Source: CBDBDZ01 sp965204215
GTDB lineage: Bacteria > Pseudomonadota > Gammaproteobacteria > Pseudomonadales > GM7GCV1
Length of the DNA stretch: 64,000 nucleotides
Assembly: GCA_965204215.1 (NCBI GenBank)
Contig: CBDBDZ010000014.1
Span: 682,001 to 746,000, forward strand
Direction: 5' to 3'
The notes below the pieces were generated by a model. That model saw only the letters and a list, made by a program, of their open reading frames with translations, was not told the origin of the DNA and ran no database searches. Position 1 is the stretch's first letter. The number at the start of each line of letters is the position of its first letter. The position numbers were made by a program, and so were the translations under genes. Shown in pieces: positions 1 to 8,271 of this stretch.

Positions 1-101
1 AAGATGGTTATTTAGTGGATAAAGGATTGATTCCACTGTCAGATGAAGAACGTGCAACCTACACTAATAACGCTCAGAAACTGATTCCTCTTTCACTTTA
101 A
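1..101 (+). CDS. pstS: Phosphate ABC transporter substrate-binding protein, C-terminal end (partial)
   Basis: Only the last 32 codons are in the window, read from position 3 to the TAA at 99-101. The tail (…DGYLVDKGLIPLSD…QKLIPLSL) resembles the C-terminus of PstS-type periplasmic phosphate-binding proteins, which often carry a GLIPL/GYIPL segment followed by a short charged helix. The next gene is a phosphate-selective-porin-like protein starting 18 bases downstream, which supports a phosphate-uptake role. The family call rests on a short tail plus context, so it is moderate; another substrate-binding protein is possible. Confidence 0.5.
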   Translation, partial: DGYLVDKGLIPLSDEERATYTNNAQKLIPLSL

Positions 102-119
102 AATCAATTGAATAACACA

Positions 120-1151
120 ATGAAATTTTTGAAAACCATAACGCTAAGCGCATTATCTCTGGTCTCTTGTGTATTGTTGGCGCAAGACAATATCATATCA
201 ACTAAAGGAGGTATATCCCTTAAAACGAAAGACGGCAAATATTCAGCTAAATTAGGTGGGCGTATCCAATACGATTACAATCGCGCTGAAGAAAATAACA
301 TTGTCGATGAAGACGGTTTTGATATTCGCCGTGCACGCTTGTTTGTATCTGGTCACGTTGGTGATTTTTCTTACAAGGCACAATTTAATATAGGTGATGG
401 AAACGGCGGTACTCCAGAAGATTTATACATACGTTACAACGGTTTTGGCAAGCAAGCGATTATTACAGTTGGGCATCAACGAGTTCAATTTGGCCTGGAA
501 GATATCACCAGTTCAAATGACATCAGTTTTCTGGAGAGGTCTGCTATTACCGAGCGCTATGCAGTGGCTCGCCAGGATAGTATTCGATTGAGTGGCAAAA
601 AAGACAACTTTACTTATTCAATTTCAGCTTTTGAAGATGATGCTGCCAATGATGACGACTTTGGTATTGCAGGTCGAGTAACCTGGGTTCCCATCAAAAC
701 TGACGAAAACCTGCTTCATCTGGGGGCCTCCTATACTGACAGAGGTGGTGATGTGAGTGCATTTGGGATTGAAACGGCCTACACTTATAAGGCGTTTCAC
801 TTCCAGGGTGAATATGTCCTGGCGGACGAAGAGGGAACTGATGTCGATGGTTATTATTTACAAGCTGGCTATATTTTGACGGGTGAAACCAGACCTTATA
901 CCAGTGGAAAATTTAAACGTGTCAAAGGCAAAGGTGATTACGGAGCCTGGGAAGTCGTTGCCAGATACGAAGATGGAGACGGTGCTCACAGCGACATAGA
1001 GCTGGGTACAACCGATGCGACGGCTATAGGGCTAGGCGTTAATTGGTACTACAAAAATCTTCGCATAGGTGTTAACTATACTTTTGGTGAAGATAATTTA
1101 AGCAATGACGAAGGAAGCGAATTTCGGGTTAGAACTCAATATACTTTTTAA
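120..1151 (+). CDS. Phosphate-selective porin O/P family outer-membrane protein
   Basis: This 343-residue protein has an N-terminal signal peptide (MKFLKTITLSALSLVSCVLLA) and alternating amphipathic beta-strand sequence. It ends in a strand finishing with Phe (RVRTQYTF), the usual signature for outer-membrane barrel insertion. The segment GRIQYDYN…GFDIRRARLFVSGHVGDF is typical of the OprP/OprO family: a first strand, then the conserved RRARLF region. I chose the ATG at 120 over the upstream in-frame TTG at 108 because it starts directly at the signal peptide. It follows the pstS-like tail by 18 bases, so the two probably form a phosphate-starvation unit. Substrate selectivity is inferred from family and context only. 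Confidence 0.8.
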   Translation: MKFLKTITLSALSLVSCVLLAQDNIISTKGGISLKTKDGKYSAKLGGRIQYDYNRAEENNIVDEDGFDIRRARLFVSGHVGDFSYKAQFNIGDGNGGTPEDLYIRYNGFGKQAIITVGHQRVQFGLEDITSSNDISFLERSAITERYAVARQDSIRLSGKKDNFTYSISAFEDDAANDDDFGIAGRVTWVPIKTDENLLHLGASYTDRGGDVSAFGIETAYTYKAFHFQGEYVLADEEGTDVDGYYLQAGYILTGETRPYTSGKFKRVKGKGDYGAWEVVARYEDGDGAHSDIELGTTDATAIGLGVNWYYKNLRIGVNYTFGEDNLSNDEGSEFRVRTQYTF

Positions 1152-1173
1152 TAGTTCCCTGTTAAATAAGAGG

Positions 1174-1198
1174 GGTCACACTTGAAGTGTGGTCTTTT
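1174..1198 (+). terminator. Rho-independent terminator after the porin gene
   Basis: GGTCACACTTGAAGTGTGG forms a stem of five Watson-Crick pairs extended by wobble pairs, with a small loop. It is followed at once by CTTTT. It lies 22 bases after the porin stop and before the convergent gene at 1214, so it probably terminates the plus-strand transcript. Confidence 0.6.
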
Positions 1199-1213
1199 GC
1201 GCGCGAAAATGCC

Positions 1214-1507
1214 TTAATCAAAGTCACGGTCAATATCGGTATTGATGTCATTAAAAGGCCAGGGCTTGTCGTCGCTGTTGTAGGTAATATAATTAATGGT
1301 TTGCAAAATATACTGTCCAAATATATTGGAGGCTTTGGCTAAATTATTATTGGGTTCGCCAATAATTAAAGCACAAATAAACTGTAGAACCACTAATAAA
1401 AGCAATATTGGGAAGAACAGCATGTACATAACGACAGCGTAAATAATAACAAAAATTAAACGAATCCAATGGGAGGGGTTGAGTAAATTATCTTTTAAGT
1501 TGTTCAT
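1214..1507 (-). CDS. DUF4389 domain membrane protein
   Basis: This 97-residue protein has a hydrophobic central region (about residues 15-50, IRLIFVIIYAVVMYMLFF…LLLVVLQFICALI), one or two membrane spans. The family motif follows: GEPN, then a Gly-Gln-Tyr…Tyr-Ile-Thr-Tyr-Asn region and a PWPFND tail. This layout (WxRLxF, GEPN, LTFNSEERPFPF-like end) is the DUF4389 pattern common in proteobacteria. Its function is unknown. It lies 35 bases downstream of gpsA on the same strand and may be cotranscribed with it. Confidence 0.8.
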   Translation of the reverse strand: MNNLKDNLLNPSHWIRLIFVIIYAVVMYMLFFPILLLLVVLQFICALIIGEPNNNLAKASNIFGQYILQTINYITYNSDDKPWPFNDINTDIDRDFD

Positions 1508-1542
1508 TAGGGTTGATACATAGGTTAATTTAGGAAGGTAAT

Positions 1543-2595
1543 CTAAAGTTTTGCATCGGGGCTTGGCATTTGTGCCATTAAACGCTCAATAGCGACTTCA
1601 GGAGTTACACGCTCAAATAATACGCCATAAAGTTCGTGCACCAAAGGCATATCAATAGATTTCTCAATACTTTGTTGGTGAATTACGCGCACAGTATTAA
1701 TGCCTTCAGCAGTTTCGCCGACTTGTTCAATAGCTTGTTCCAGCGTTTGCTTACTGGCAATATGTTGACCAACTTGAAAATTTCGACTTAATTTAGAATT
1801 GCAGGTTGTGAGTAAATCACCAGCACCGGAAAGCCCTAAAAAGGTATTGACCTGTGCTCCATGTGCCAAACCAAACCGCGCCATTTCAACAAGGCTCAAA
1901 GCATACAGCATTCCTTTGGTGTTGTCGCCTAAGTTGAATTGATCTACCATACCAAAAATAATGGCATAGATATTTTTAAGTAACCCCGCCCATTCCACGC
2001 CAATAACGTCTCTGCTGGAATATACGCGCAGATAGTTAGAACTGAATATATTTTGAATCGTTTGGTTAAGTTTATCGTTATAGCTTGCGATGACAGTGCC
2101 GGTAATTTGCTTGTCCAGCACTTCAGTTGCAAGGTTAGGACCGCTAATCACACCAATGCGTTTGAGATTGACAAATTCTGACAATACTTCAGACATGCGG
2201 CTATACGTGTTGGGATCTAGTCCTTTCGTCGCACTAATGCACAGGCAGTTAGCACTAATATAGGGAGTAGTTTGTTCCATAACTTTGTGAAACCCCGAAC
2301 TTGGAATAGCAATAATAAGAATATTGGCAGCATTCAGTGCTGATTGCAAATTATCGGTAATATCATAACTACAAAGCGCTCGATATTTGCTGGGGTTTCT
2401 TGCCCACAATATAACATGATGACCGTTGTGAGCCGCAATATCTGCTAGTGCGCGTCCAAATTTGCCAGCACCTAAAATGCTAATGTTAAGAGGGTTGTTG
2501 TCAAGAACCAATGGGTAATTTAAAAATTTTAATGAAGTTGTGAGTGTAATACATCTATTATTAAATTGAAAGTCTTCAAACCAGTGTATATTCAT
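1543..2595 (-). CDS. gpsA: Glycerol-3-phosphate dehydrogenase [NAD(P)+]
   Basis: It reduces dihydroxyacetone phosphate to sn-glycerol 3-phosphate for phospholipid synthesis in the cytoplasm. The Rossmann motif ISILGAGKFGRALA is near the N-terminus. Other family landmarks are SATKGLD, the GPNLATEV segment, and the substrate-site region VEWAGLLKNIYAI…G…NTKG. The later GLSGAGDLLTTC block and EGINTV complete the family. The start is uncertain. An ATG at 2595 leaves an unusual 28-residue extension before the Rossmann fold, and a further in-frame ATG at 2619 would overlap argE. A TTG at 2511 would give about 322 residues, nearer the family norm. None has a clear ribosome-binding site. It is divergent from argE. 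Confidence 0.9.
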   Translation of the reverse strand: MNIHWFEDFQFNNRCITLTTSLKFLNYPLVLDNNPLNISILGAGKFGRALADIAAHNGHHVILWARNPSKYRALCSYDITDNLQSALNAANILIIAIPSSGFHKVMEQTTPYISANCLCISATKGLDPNTYSRMSEVLSEFVNLKRIGVISGPNLATEVLDKQITGTVIASYNDKLNQTIQNIFSSNYLRVYSSRDVIGVEWAGLLKNIYAIIFGMVDQFNLGDNTKGMLYALSLVEMARFGLAHGAQVNTFLGLSGAGDLLTTCNSKLSRNFQVGQHIASKQTLEQAIEQVGETAEGINTVRVIHQQSIEKSIDMPLVHELYGVLFERVTPEVAIERLMAQMPSPDAKL

Positions 2596-2609
2596 CGTAT
2601 GATGGGAGT

Positions 2610-3785
2610 ATGCAAACACAACTTATCAACCAACTTTCTGAACTGGTGGCAGAGGAGTCTGTTAGCTCTACTAACCCCAATTTTGACTGCGGTAATCGCG
2701 CAGTTATTGACAAACTGGCGAACTGGTTAGAAGCTATGGGGTTTGATTGCCAGGTTCAAGAATTAGAGGCAGATAAACCCAAAGCCAATTTAATAGCAAC
2801 ACTTTCAGGTGAAGGCTCAGATAGTGATTTAACCGTCACTGGTGAAGCAGGTTTAGTGATGGCAGGACATACAGATACTGTGCCTTACAACGCCAATTTG
2901 TGGCATCAAGAGCCACTGACACTGACGGAAAGAGAAGGCAACCTGTACGCATTGGGTGCAACTGATATGAAAGGTTTTTTCCCCACTACTATTGCGGCAA
3001 TTGAGCAGTTGTTAGAACAAAAAGGCAAGCCGCTAAAACCCATTACCATTGTTGCTACAGCTGATGAAGAATGCACTATGCATGGCGCCAGAATGCTGGA
3101 AGCCAAAGCTCTTCCTAAACCGAGCTATGCCATTATTGGTGAGCCCACAGAGTTAAAGCCAATTCGCATGCATAAGGGCATTATGATGAACGCCATTAGA
3201 GTACAAGGTAAAAGCGGACATTCTTCCAACCCGGATTTGGGATTAAATGCCATGGAAGTGATGCACAATGTTATACAAGACTTATTAATGTGGCGCAGTA
3301 GCTTACAGCAACGCTATAGAAACCCTATGTTTGCGGTGGCATTTCCCACCATGAATTTGGGTTGTATTCACGGTGGTGATAACCCTAATCGTATTTGTGG
3401 CAACTGTTATATGGAGTTTGATTTACGCCCTCTACCAGGCATGAATAATGATGATTTAATTGATCAGGTTAATGCGCTATTACAACCCATTGCAGAGCGT
3501 TATCAATGTGAGATTTCATTGACTAAATTGGTTGAAGGTGTTGAGGCTTTTGAACAATCGTGTCATAGTCGTTTGGTGCAATATGTTGAAGAATTATCAT
3601 CAGTTTCCAGCAGTGTTGCTTTTGCAACAGAAGCACCGTTTATGCAGCAGTTGGGCATGGAAACATTAGTTTGGGGGCCTGGCTCTATTGATCAGGCGCA
3701 TAGCGCTAATGAGTTCATTGCCTATAGTCAAATGGAACAGGCGGTAAGACTTTATTCAAAGTTAATTGACCAGTTGTGCTATTAG
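2610..3785 (+). CDS. argE: Acetylornithine deacetylase (M20 family)
   Basis: It removes the acetyl group from N2-acetyl-L-ornithine in arginine biosynthesis. Its 391 residues match the usual length of about 385. Visible M20 metal-site motifs are GHTDTVP (first His/Asp), GATDMKG (bridging Asp), TADEEC (catalytic Glu then metal Glu), GEPTEL and the late His in IDQAHSANEFI. ArgE-type features include LRPLPGM and the dimerisation lid in the middle (GKSGHSS). A GGGAG sequence lies very close to the ATG. The gene starts divergently from gpsA and is followed 3 bases later by pepP. Confidence 0.88.
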   Translation: MQTQLINQLSELVAEESVSSTNPNFDCGNRAVIDKLANWLEAMGFDCQVQELEADKPKANLIATLSGEGSDSDLTVTGEAGLVMAGHTDTVPYNANLWHQEPLTLTEREGNLYALGATDMKGFFPTTIAAIEQLLEQKGKPLKPITIVATADEECTMHGARMLEAKALPKPSYAIIGEPTELKPIRMHKGIMMNAIRVQGKSGHSSNPDLGLNAMEVMHNVIQDLLMWRSSLQQRYRNPMFAVAFPTMNLGCIHGGDNPNRICGNCYMEFDLRPLPGMNNDDLIDQVNALLQPIAERYQCEISLTKLVEGVEAFEQSCHSRLVQYVEELSSVSSSVAFATEAPFMQQLGMETLVWGPGSIDQAHSANEFIAYSQMEQAVRLYSKLIDQLCY

Positions 3786-3788
3786 GAT

Positions 3789-5135
3789 ATGAGTATTCCT
3801 CAGCCTTTAAATTTAAAAGATTATAAAAATCGCATTCGCGATGTCAAAAATCAGATGTTGCCCAATAGTATTGCCTTTATTGCCGCAGAGACAGAGCAGC
3901 GCCGCAGTAATGATACCTACTATCGTTTTAGACAGTCGAGTGATTTATATTATCTAACAGGCTTTAATGAACCCGATGCTTTACTGGTTATCATACCTGG
4001 GCGAAGTGAAGCAGAGACAATTCTCTTTTGCAGAGATAAGGACAAAACTAAAGAAATGTGGGATGGTTATCGCTATGGCCCTGAAAAAGCCATAGAAATC
4101 TTTGGTATTGACGATGCGTTTCCTATTGATACTGTCAACGATATAGTTCCAGGGCTAATTGATGGTTGTTTGCGAATCTATTACAGCATGGGTATCCATC
4201 AACACCTTGATGATTCTGTTACGCATTGGTTAAAGCAATTACGTGAGAGCAAGCAATCAAAGGGCAATGTACCTAAAGATATTAGTGATTTAAGGCCTAT
4301 CCTTCACGAATTGAGAATGTTTAAAAGCCACAATGAAGTGAAGTTAATGCAAAGGGCGGCGGATATTTCTGCCGATGCTCACATAAGGGCAATGAAGTAT
4401 TGTCACCAGCACAAGTATGAATACCAGTTGCAAGCAGAACTGGAATATAAATTTGCACTAAATAATAGCGAACCAGCCTATAGTAGCATAGTTGGCAGTG
4501 GCGCTAATGCTTGTGTCTTGCATTATATTAGTAATAACTCCACATTGTCGAATGGCAATTTGGTATTAATTGATGCTGGGGCAGAATACGCAGGTTATGC
4601 AAGCGATATCACCCGTACATTCCCCGTAAACGGTAAATTCAGCGAGGTGCAAAAACAGCTTTACAATATCGTTTTAGCAGCGCAGTTAGCAGCTATTGAG
4701 ACATGTAAAGTTGGTAATTCGTTTACTCAACCACATGATATCAGCGTTGAGGTTATTACTCGAGGTTTGGTTGATCTAGGGGTGTTGAAGGGCAAAGTTG
4801 CTACGCTAATCAAAAAAGGCAAATACAAACGCTTTTACCCGCACCGTGTTGGACATTGGCTGGGTTTGGATGTGCACGATGTCGGTGGATATAAAGTTAA
4901 TGGTAAAAACAGCAATTGGAGAGAGTTTGAAGTTGGTATGGTTACGACTATTGAACCAGGCATTTATATTCAACCTGACGACGTATCCGTTGACAAAAAG
5001 TGGCGAGGCATTGGGATTCGCATTGAAGATGATGTTCTGATTACTAAAAAAGGCCCTAAAGTACTAAGTGATAAAATACCTAAAACCATTGATGCGATTG
5101 AAGCGTTGATGAATGCAAGTGAGTGTAAAAAATAA
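3789..5135 (+). CDS. pepP: Xaa-Pro aminopeptidase (M24B)
   Basis: It removes N-terminal residues linked to proline. Its 448 residues have the two-domain form: an N-terminal aminopeptidase-P domain (FRQSSDLYYLTGFNEPDALLVI at about residues 45-65) and a C-terminal pita-bread fold. All five M24 metal ligands are visible in order: Asp in LIDAGAEY, Asp in YASDITRTFP, His in HRVGHWLGLDVHD, Glu in TIEPGIYI and Glu in GIRIEDD. In gammaproteobacteria pepP commonly precedes ubiH, as here: the ATG of ubiH follows the pepP stop with no gap. Confidence 0.93.
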   Translation: MSIPQPLNLKDYKNRIRDVKNQMLPNSIAFIAAETEQRRSNDTYYRFRQSSDLYYLTGFNEPDALLVIIPGRSEAETILFCRDKDKTKEMWDGYRYGPEKAIEIFGIDDAFPIDTVNDIVPGLIDGCLRIYYSMGIHQHLDDSVTHWLKQLRESKQSKGNVPKDISDLRPILHELRMFKSHNEVKLMQRAADISADAHIRAMKYCHQHKYEYQLQAELEYKFALNNSEPAYSSIVGSGANACVLHYISNNSTLSNGNLVLIDAGAEYAGYASDITRTFPVNGKFSEVQKQLYNIVLAAQLAAIETCKVGNSFTQPHDISVEVITRGLVDLGVLKGKVATLIKKGKYKRFYPHRVGHWLGLDVHDVGGYKVNGKNSNWREFEVGMVTTIEPGIYIQPDDVSVDKKWRGIGIRIEDDVLITKKGPKVLSDKIPKTIDAIEALMNASECKK

Positions 5136-6374
5136 ATGCAGTGCAGTTATACAAGTCACGTGGTTATTGTTGGTGGTGGTTTAGTAGGGTCATCACTTGC
5201 ACTCGCGTTAGCTGAAGATTTATCGTTGCAAATTACCTTGATTGACCGCGCCCCTGCACCACAAATAATTCATCCAGATGATGATTTTGACCCAAGAGCT
5301 ATAGCGCTTAATTTGGCATCAAAACGGTTATTACAGTCATTAAATGTATGGAATTCGATTGAACAACAACGCTATTGTAATTATCAAAAAATGCATGTTT
5401 GGGAATTTGATGGCACAGGAATTTTGGACTTTTCCAGTGAGTTAACAGAATTTGCTTTCGAACAAACGCTGGGAACGATTGTCGAAAATAAAGTTATTTG
5501 TGGTGCGCTTTGGGAGCAGTTGCAACAAAACCAATATATTCGTTTACTGCCTGAAGTGGATGTTGAACAAGTGAATGCTAGTGAAAGCACATCGGGTGTA
5601 TTATTGCAGTTATCGAATGGCGAGGTGTTACAGGCAAATTTACTCTGTATTGCCGATGGAGGGCAGTCCAAACTTCGTGAGCAATTAAAATTCCCTATAC
5701 GCCAATTTGATTGCTACCAAACGGCAATTGCGTGCAGTGTAAAGTTACAACAATCTCACCATAATACGGCATGGCAGCGATTTTTACCTACAGGGCCAGT
5801 TGCATTACTACCTCTGCCTGCACATTCAATGATGCATAATAGTGAAGGTCATCTATGCTCAGTAGTTTGGAGTATGGATAATTCACACTTGCTACTTGAC
5901 GAGCTTAGCAATTCGCCCAACGGCAGTGAAGTGTTAGCAAAAGCTTTGTCACAGGCATTAGACTATCGTTTTGGTGCTATTGAAATATTGGGAAACTATT
6001 ATCAATTTCCATTGAGTCAAATTCAGGTAACCCAATACTACATTAACGGAGCGGTGTTAGTCGGGGACAGTGCCCACAGTATTCATCCTCTAGCAGGTCA
6101 AGGCGGCAATATTGGTTTAGCCGATGTTAAAGTGCTGGCACATGTATTGGCAGAACGTAAACACTTGTCAGTGGGAGATACTCGGTTGCTGAGACGTTAT
6201 CAAAGGCAGCGGCAACCTGCTAATTGGGCAATGGGTTTTTCTATGGATGCACTGCGCCGTATTTATGGTTCTCATTGGCAAGGTTTGCGTTTGCTACGTA
6301 ACACGGGCATCAATTTAATCAATCAATCATCGCTTGGAAAACATCTGATTCGCAATTATGCAATGCACGGTTAA
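5136..6374 (+). CDS. ubiH: UbiH/UbiF/VisC-family FAD monooxygenase (ubiquinone synthesis)
   Basis: This is a flavin hydroxylase of the ubiquinone pathway. The N-terminal dinucleotide-binding motif VVIVGGGLVGSSLALAL is at about residues 8-25. DPRAIALN follows, and the second FAD motif VGDSAHSIHPLAGQGGN is near residue 310. It has 412 residues, close to the family size, and starts immediately after the pepP stop, matching the pepP-ubiH pairing in related bacteria. Position strongly favours UbiH, but I cannot exclude a related hydroxylase (UbiF or UbiI) acting on another ring carbon. Confidence 0.85.
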   Translation: MQCSYTSHVVIVGGGLVGSSLALALAEDLSLQITLIDRAPAPQIIHPDDDFDPRAIALNLASKRLLQSLNVWNSIEQQRYCNYQKMHVWEFDGTGILDFSSELTEFAFEQTLGTIVENKVICGALWEQLQQNQYIRLLPEVDVEQVNASESTSGVLLQLSNGEVLQANLLCIADGGQSKLREQLKFPIRQFDCYQTAIACSVKLQQSHHNTAWQRFLPTGPVALLPLPAHSMMHNSEGHLCSVVWSMDNSHLLLDELSNSPNGSEVLAKALSQALDYRFGAIEILGNYYQFPLSQIQVTQYYINGAVLVGDSAHSIHPLAGQGGNIGLADVKVLAHVLAERKHLSVGDTRLLRRYQRQRQPANWAMGFSMDALRRIYGSHWQGLRLLRNTGINLINQSSLGKHLIRNYAMHG

Positions 6375-6386
6375 TTATCTACAATT

Positions 6387-6854
6387 ATGAATAATCTCAC
6401 ACACTTAAATAGTCGCGGCGAGGCCAATATGGTTGATGTGGCAGACAAAGCAGTAACACAAAGAGAAGCTAAAGCTCAAAGTTGTATTCAGCTAACACCT
6501 GCTATTGTTGATGCGATTGAACGCCAAACACTGGCAAAAGGCGATTTGTTCGCGGTAGCAAGAGTAGCAGGCATTCAGGCAGCTAAACAATGTGCACATT
6601 TGATTCCTTTGTGTCATCCACTATCTCTTAACAAAATAAGTATTGATTTTGAGTTAAAAGATGAACAGTTGTGGATAGAAGGTTACTGTAAAACCAACGG
6701 TAAAACAGGAGTGGAAATGGAAGCACTGACAGCAACCAGCATTGCTGCTCTAACCATTTATGATATGTGCAAAGGTATTGATAAAGGTATAATCATCCAA
6801 CAGACGAGATTATTAAGCAAAAGTGGCGGCAAGTCGGGTGATTGGCAATGTTGA
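6387..6854 (+). CDS. moaC: Cyclic pyranopterin monophosphate synthase
   Basis: MoaC works with MoaA to make cyclic pyranopterin monophosphate, the first intermediate of molybdenum cofactor synthesis. The start LTHLNSRGEANMVDV matches the MoaC N-terminus. Other conserved blocks are GIQAAKQCAHLIPLCHPL, KTNGKTGVEMEALTA and the Lys-rich end KSGGKSGDW. Its 155 residues are full length. The stop codon overlaps the moaD start region, and moaC-moaD-moaE-moeB run as one tight unit. No moaA or moaB lies in the window. Confidence 0.95.
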   Translation: MNNLTHLNSRGEANMVDVADKAVTQREAKAQSCIQLTPAIVDAIERQTLAKGDLFAVARVAGIQAAKQCAHLIPLCHPLSLNKISIDFELKDEQLWIEGYCKTNGKTGVEMEALTATSIAALTIYDMCKGIDKGIIIQQTRLLSKSGGKSGDWQC

Positions 6855-7096
6855 CATTAATTTTCTTTGGTCCACTGGGTGAATTAAGTGCAGGGGAAAC
6901 ATTACAATTTTCGATTGATGCACCCATTACCGCACTGCAGCTATTACAACTACTTAAAGCTGATTATAGTGATGTAGTGCAAGCGGTCAAAGATACACTG
7001 GTCACTGTTGCTATCAATAAAACCAAAGGTGATTGGAGCAGTATGATCCATAATGGAGACGAAGTTGCTTTTTTGCCGCCAGTTAGTGGTGGCTGA
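6848..7096 (+). CDS. moaD: Molybdopterin synthase small subunit (ubiquitin-like)
   Basis: MoaD carries the thiocarboxylate sulfur donated to precursor Z. It is 82 residues from the ATG at 6848, ends in the required Gly-Gly (LPPVSGG), and has the ubiquitin-like IFFGPLGEL…DEVAFLPPVSGG pattern. An in-frame TTG at 6842 is less likely. The ATG lies just before the moaC stop at 6852-6854, suggesting translational coupling, and the stop overlaps the moaE ATG by one base. Confidence 0.93.
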   Translation: MLTLIFFGPLGELSAGETLQFSIDAPITALQLLQLLKADYSDVVQAVKDTLVTVAINKTKGDWSSMIHNGDEVAFLPPVSGG

Positions 7097-7557
7097 TGCA
7101 CCGAGTTCGCATTCAAGTTGAAGATTTTGATATTGCTCAAAACCAGAATTGGTTATTAAAGCAATGTGACAAGTCTCCTGGAGCAGCGGTGAGTTTTGTC
7201 GGTCTGGTACGGGACTACACTAAAGAAGGAATTAATGTTAGTGCTATTGAATTACAACACTATGCTGGTATGACTGAAATTTTAATTGAAAGGATCATAG
7301 AGCAAGCCAAACGACAATGGCAAATTGACAGCGTCCTGGTTATTCACCGTATAGGTGTTCTCAATGCAAGCCAGCAAATTGTTTATGTAGGTGTGACTTC
7401 GGAGCACAGAGGGGATGCTTTCAAAGCTTGTGAGTACATTATGGATTATTTAAAAACTGATGCCACACTGTGGAAAAAAGAATTTTATAGTAGTGGTAGC
7501 AGCCAGTGGCTGGACTGTAAACAAAGTGATAAAGACGCAGTGAATAAATGGGACTAG
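7096..7557 (+). CDS. moaE: Molybdopterin synthase catalytic subunit
   Basis: This is the large subunit that converts cyclic pyranopterin monophosphate to molybdopterin, using MoaD thiocarboxylate. Family landmarks include PGAAVSFVGLVRD, the IELQHYAGMTE block, VLVIHRIGVL, the SEHRGDAFKACEYIMDYLK segment, and WKKEFY with its active-site Lys. Its 153 residues are a normal length. The ATG shares its first base with the last base of the moaD stop, and the 3' end overlaps the moeB-like gene by 10 bases. Confidence 0.95.
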   Translation: MHRVRIQVEDFDIAQNQNWLLKQCDKSPGAAVSFVGLVRDYTKEGINVSAIELQHYAGMTEILIERIIEQAKRQWQIDSVLVIHRIGVLNASQQIVYVGVTSEHRGDAFKACEYIMDYLKTDATLWKKEFYSSGSSQWLDCKQSDKDAVNKWD

Positions 7558-8264
7558 AGGGTGTAGAATTTCTGCGCTACAGCAGGCAAATTATGTTACC
7601 CGAAGTGGAAGAAAAAGGGCAGTTACAGTTAAAACAAAGCACTGTACTTATTGTAGGTATGGGAGGGCTTGGTTGTCCAGTTGCTACCTATTTAGCTAGA
7701 GCTGGAATAGGGCGATTAATGTTATGTGATGCCGATAAAGTTGATACCACCAACTTACAGCGCCAAATTCTATACACCCATGAACATCAGGGTCAATTAA
7801 AAGTTGAAGCGGCTAAAAGCGAATTGGCTCGAATCAACCCATATTGTGATATTGTTCCAATTACGCACAGTTTTTCTGAAGCAGTGTCTAAATTTGTCGG
7901 TAATATTGATGCAGTAGCTGATTGTACAGACAATCATAAGGCCCGAACGGCAGTAAATCGTTATTGCAAAAATAAAGAATTACCCATGGTTTCTGCATCG
8001 GCCATGGGTTGGAGTGGTCGTATTATGGAGTTTCATTTCCATAAACACTTAAAACCTTGTTACAACGATTTTTTACCCGAAGACAGTACAGAAGGAACAG
8101 ATAATTGCTCAACCATGGGAGTCGTTGGGTCAGTTTTAGGTATGATGGGTTCCATGCAAGCCACAGCGTTGCTGCGTTTATTACTTAACCTTGAAGCTGA
8201 CAATCACGGCGAGGTGAATCAGTATAATGCTAAAATGAATCGGTGGTACAGTTATCAGCTTTAA
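7548..8264 (+). CDS. moeB: MoeB/ThiF-family adenylyltransferase lacking the zinc cysteines
   Basis: This E1-like enzyme should adenylate the C-terminal Gly of MoaD. The nucleotide site GMGGLGCPVATYLARAG, the Asp in LCDADKVD, the NLQRQILY segment with its Arg finger, and ADCTDNHKAR are all present. It is odd in being short (238 residues against about 250). The first zinc pair reads PCYNDF instead of CxxC, and the second CxxC near the C-terminus is missing: the protein ends MNRWYSYQL. Position directly after moaE supports MoeB rather than ThiF. Confidence 0.85.
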   Translation: MGLEGVEFLRYSRQIMLPEVEEKGQLQLKQSTVLIVGMGGLGCPVATYLARAGIGRLMLCDADKVDTTNLQRQILYTHEHQGQLKVEAAKSELARINPYCDIVPITHSFSEAVSKFVGNIDAVADCTDNHKARTAVNRYCKNKELPMVSASAMGWSGRIMEFHFHKHLKPCYNDFLPEDSTEGTDNCSTMGVVGSVLGMMGSMQATALLRLLLNLEADNHGEVNQYNAKMNRWYSYQL

Positions 8265-8271
8265 TCTGGGT

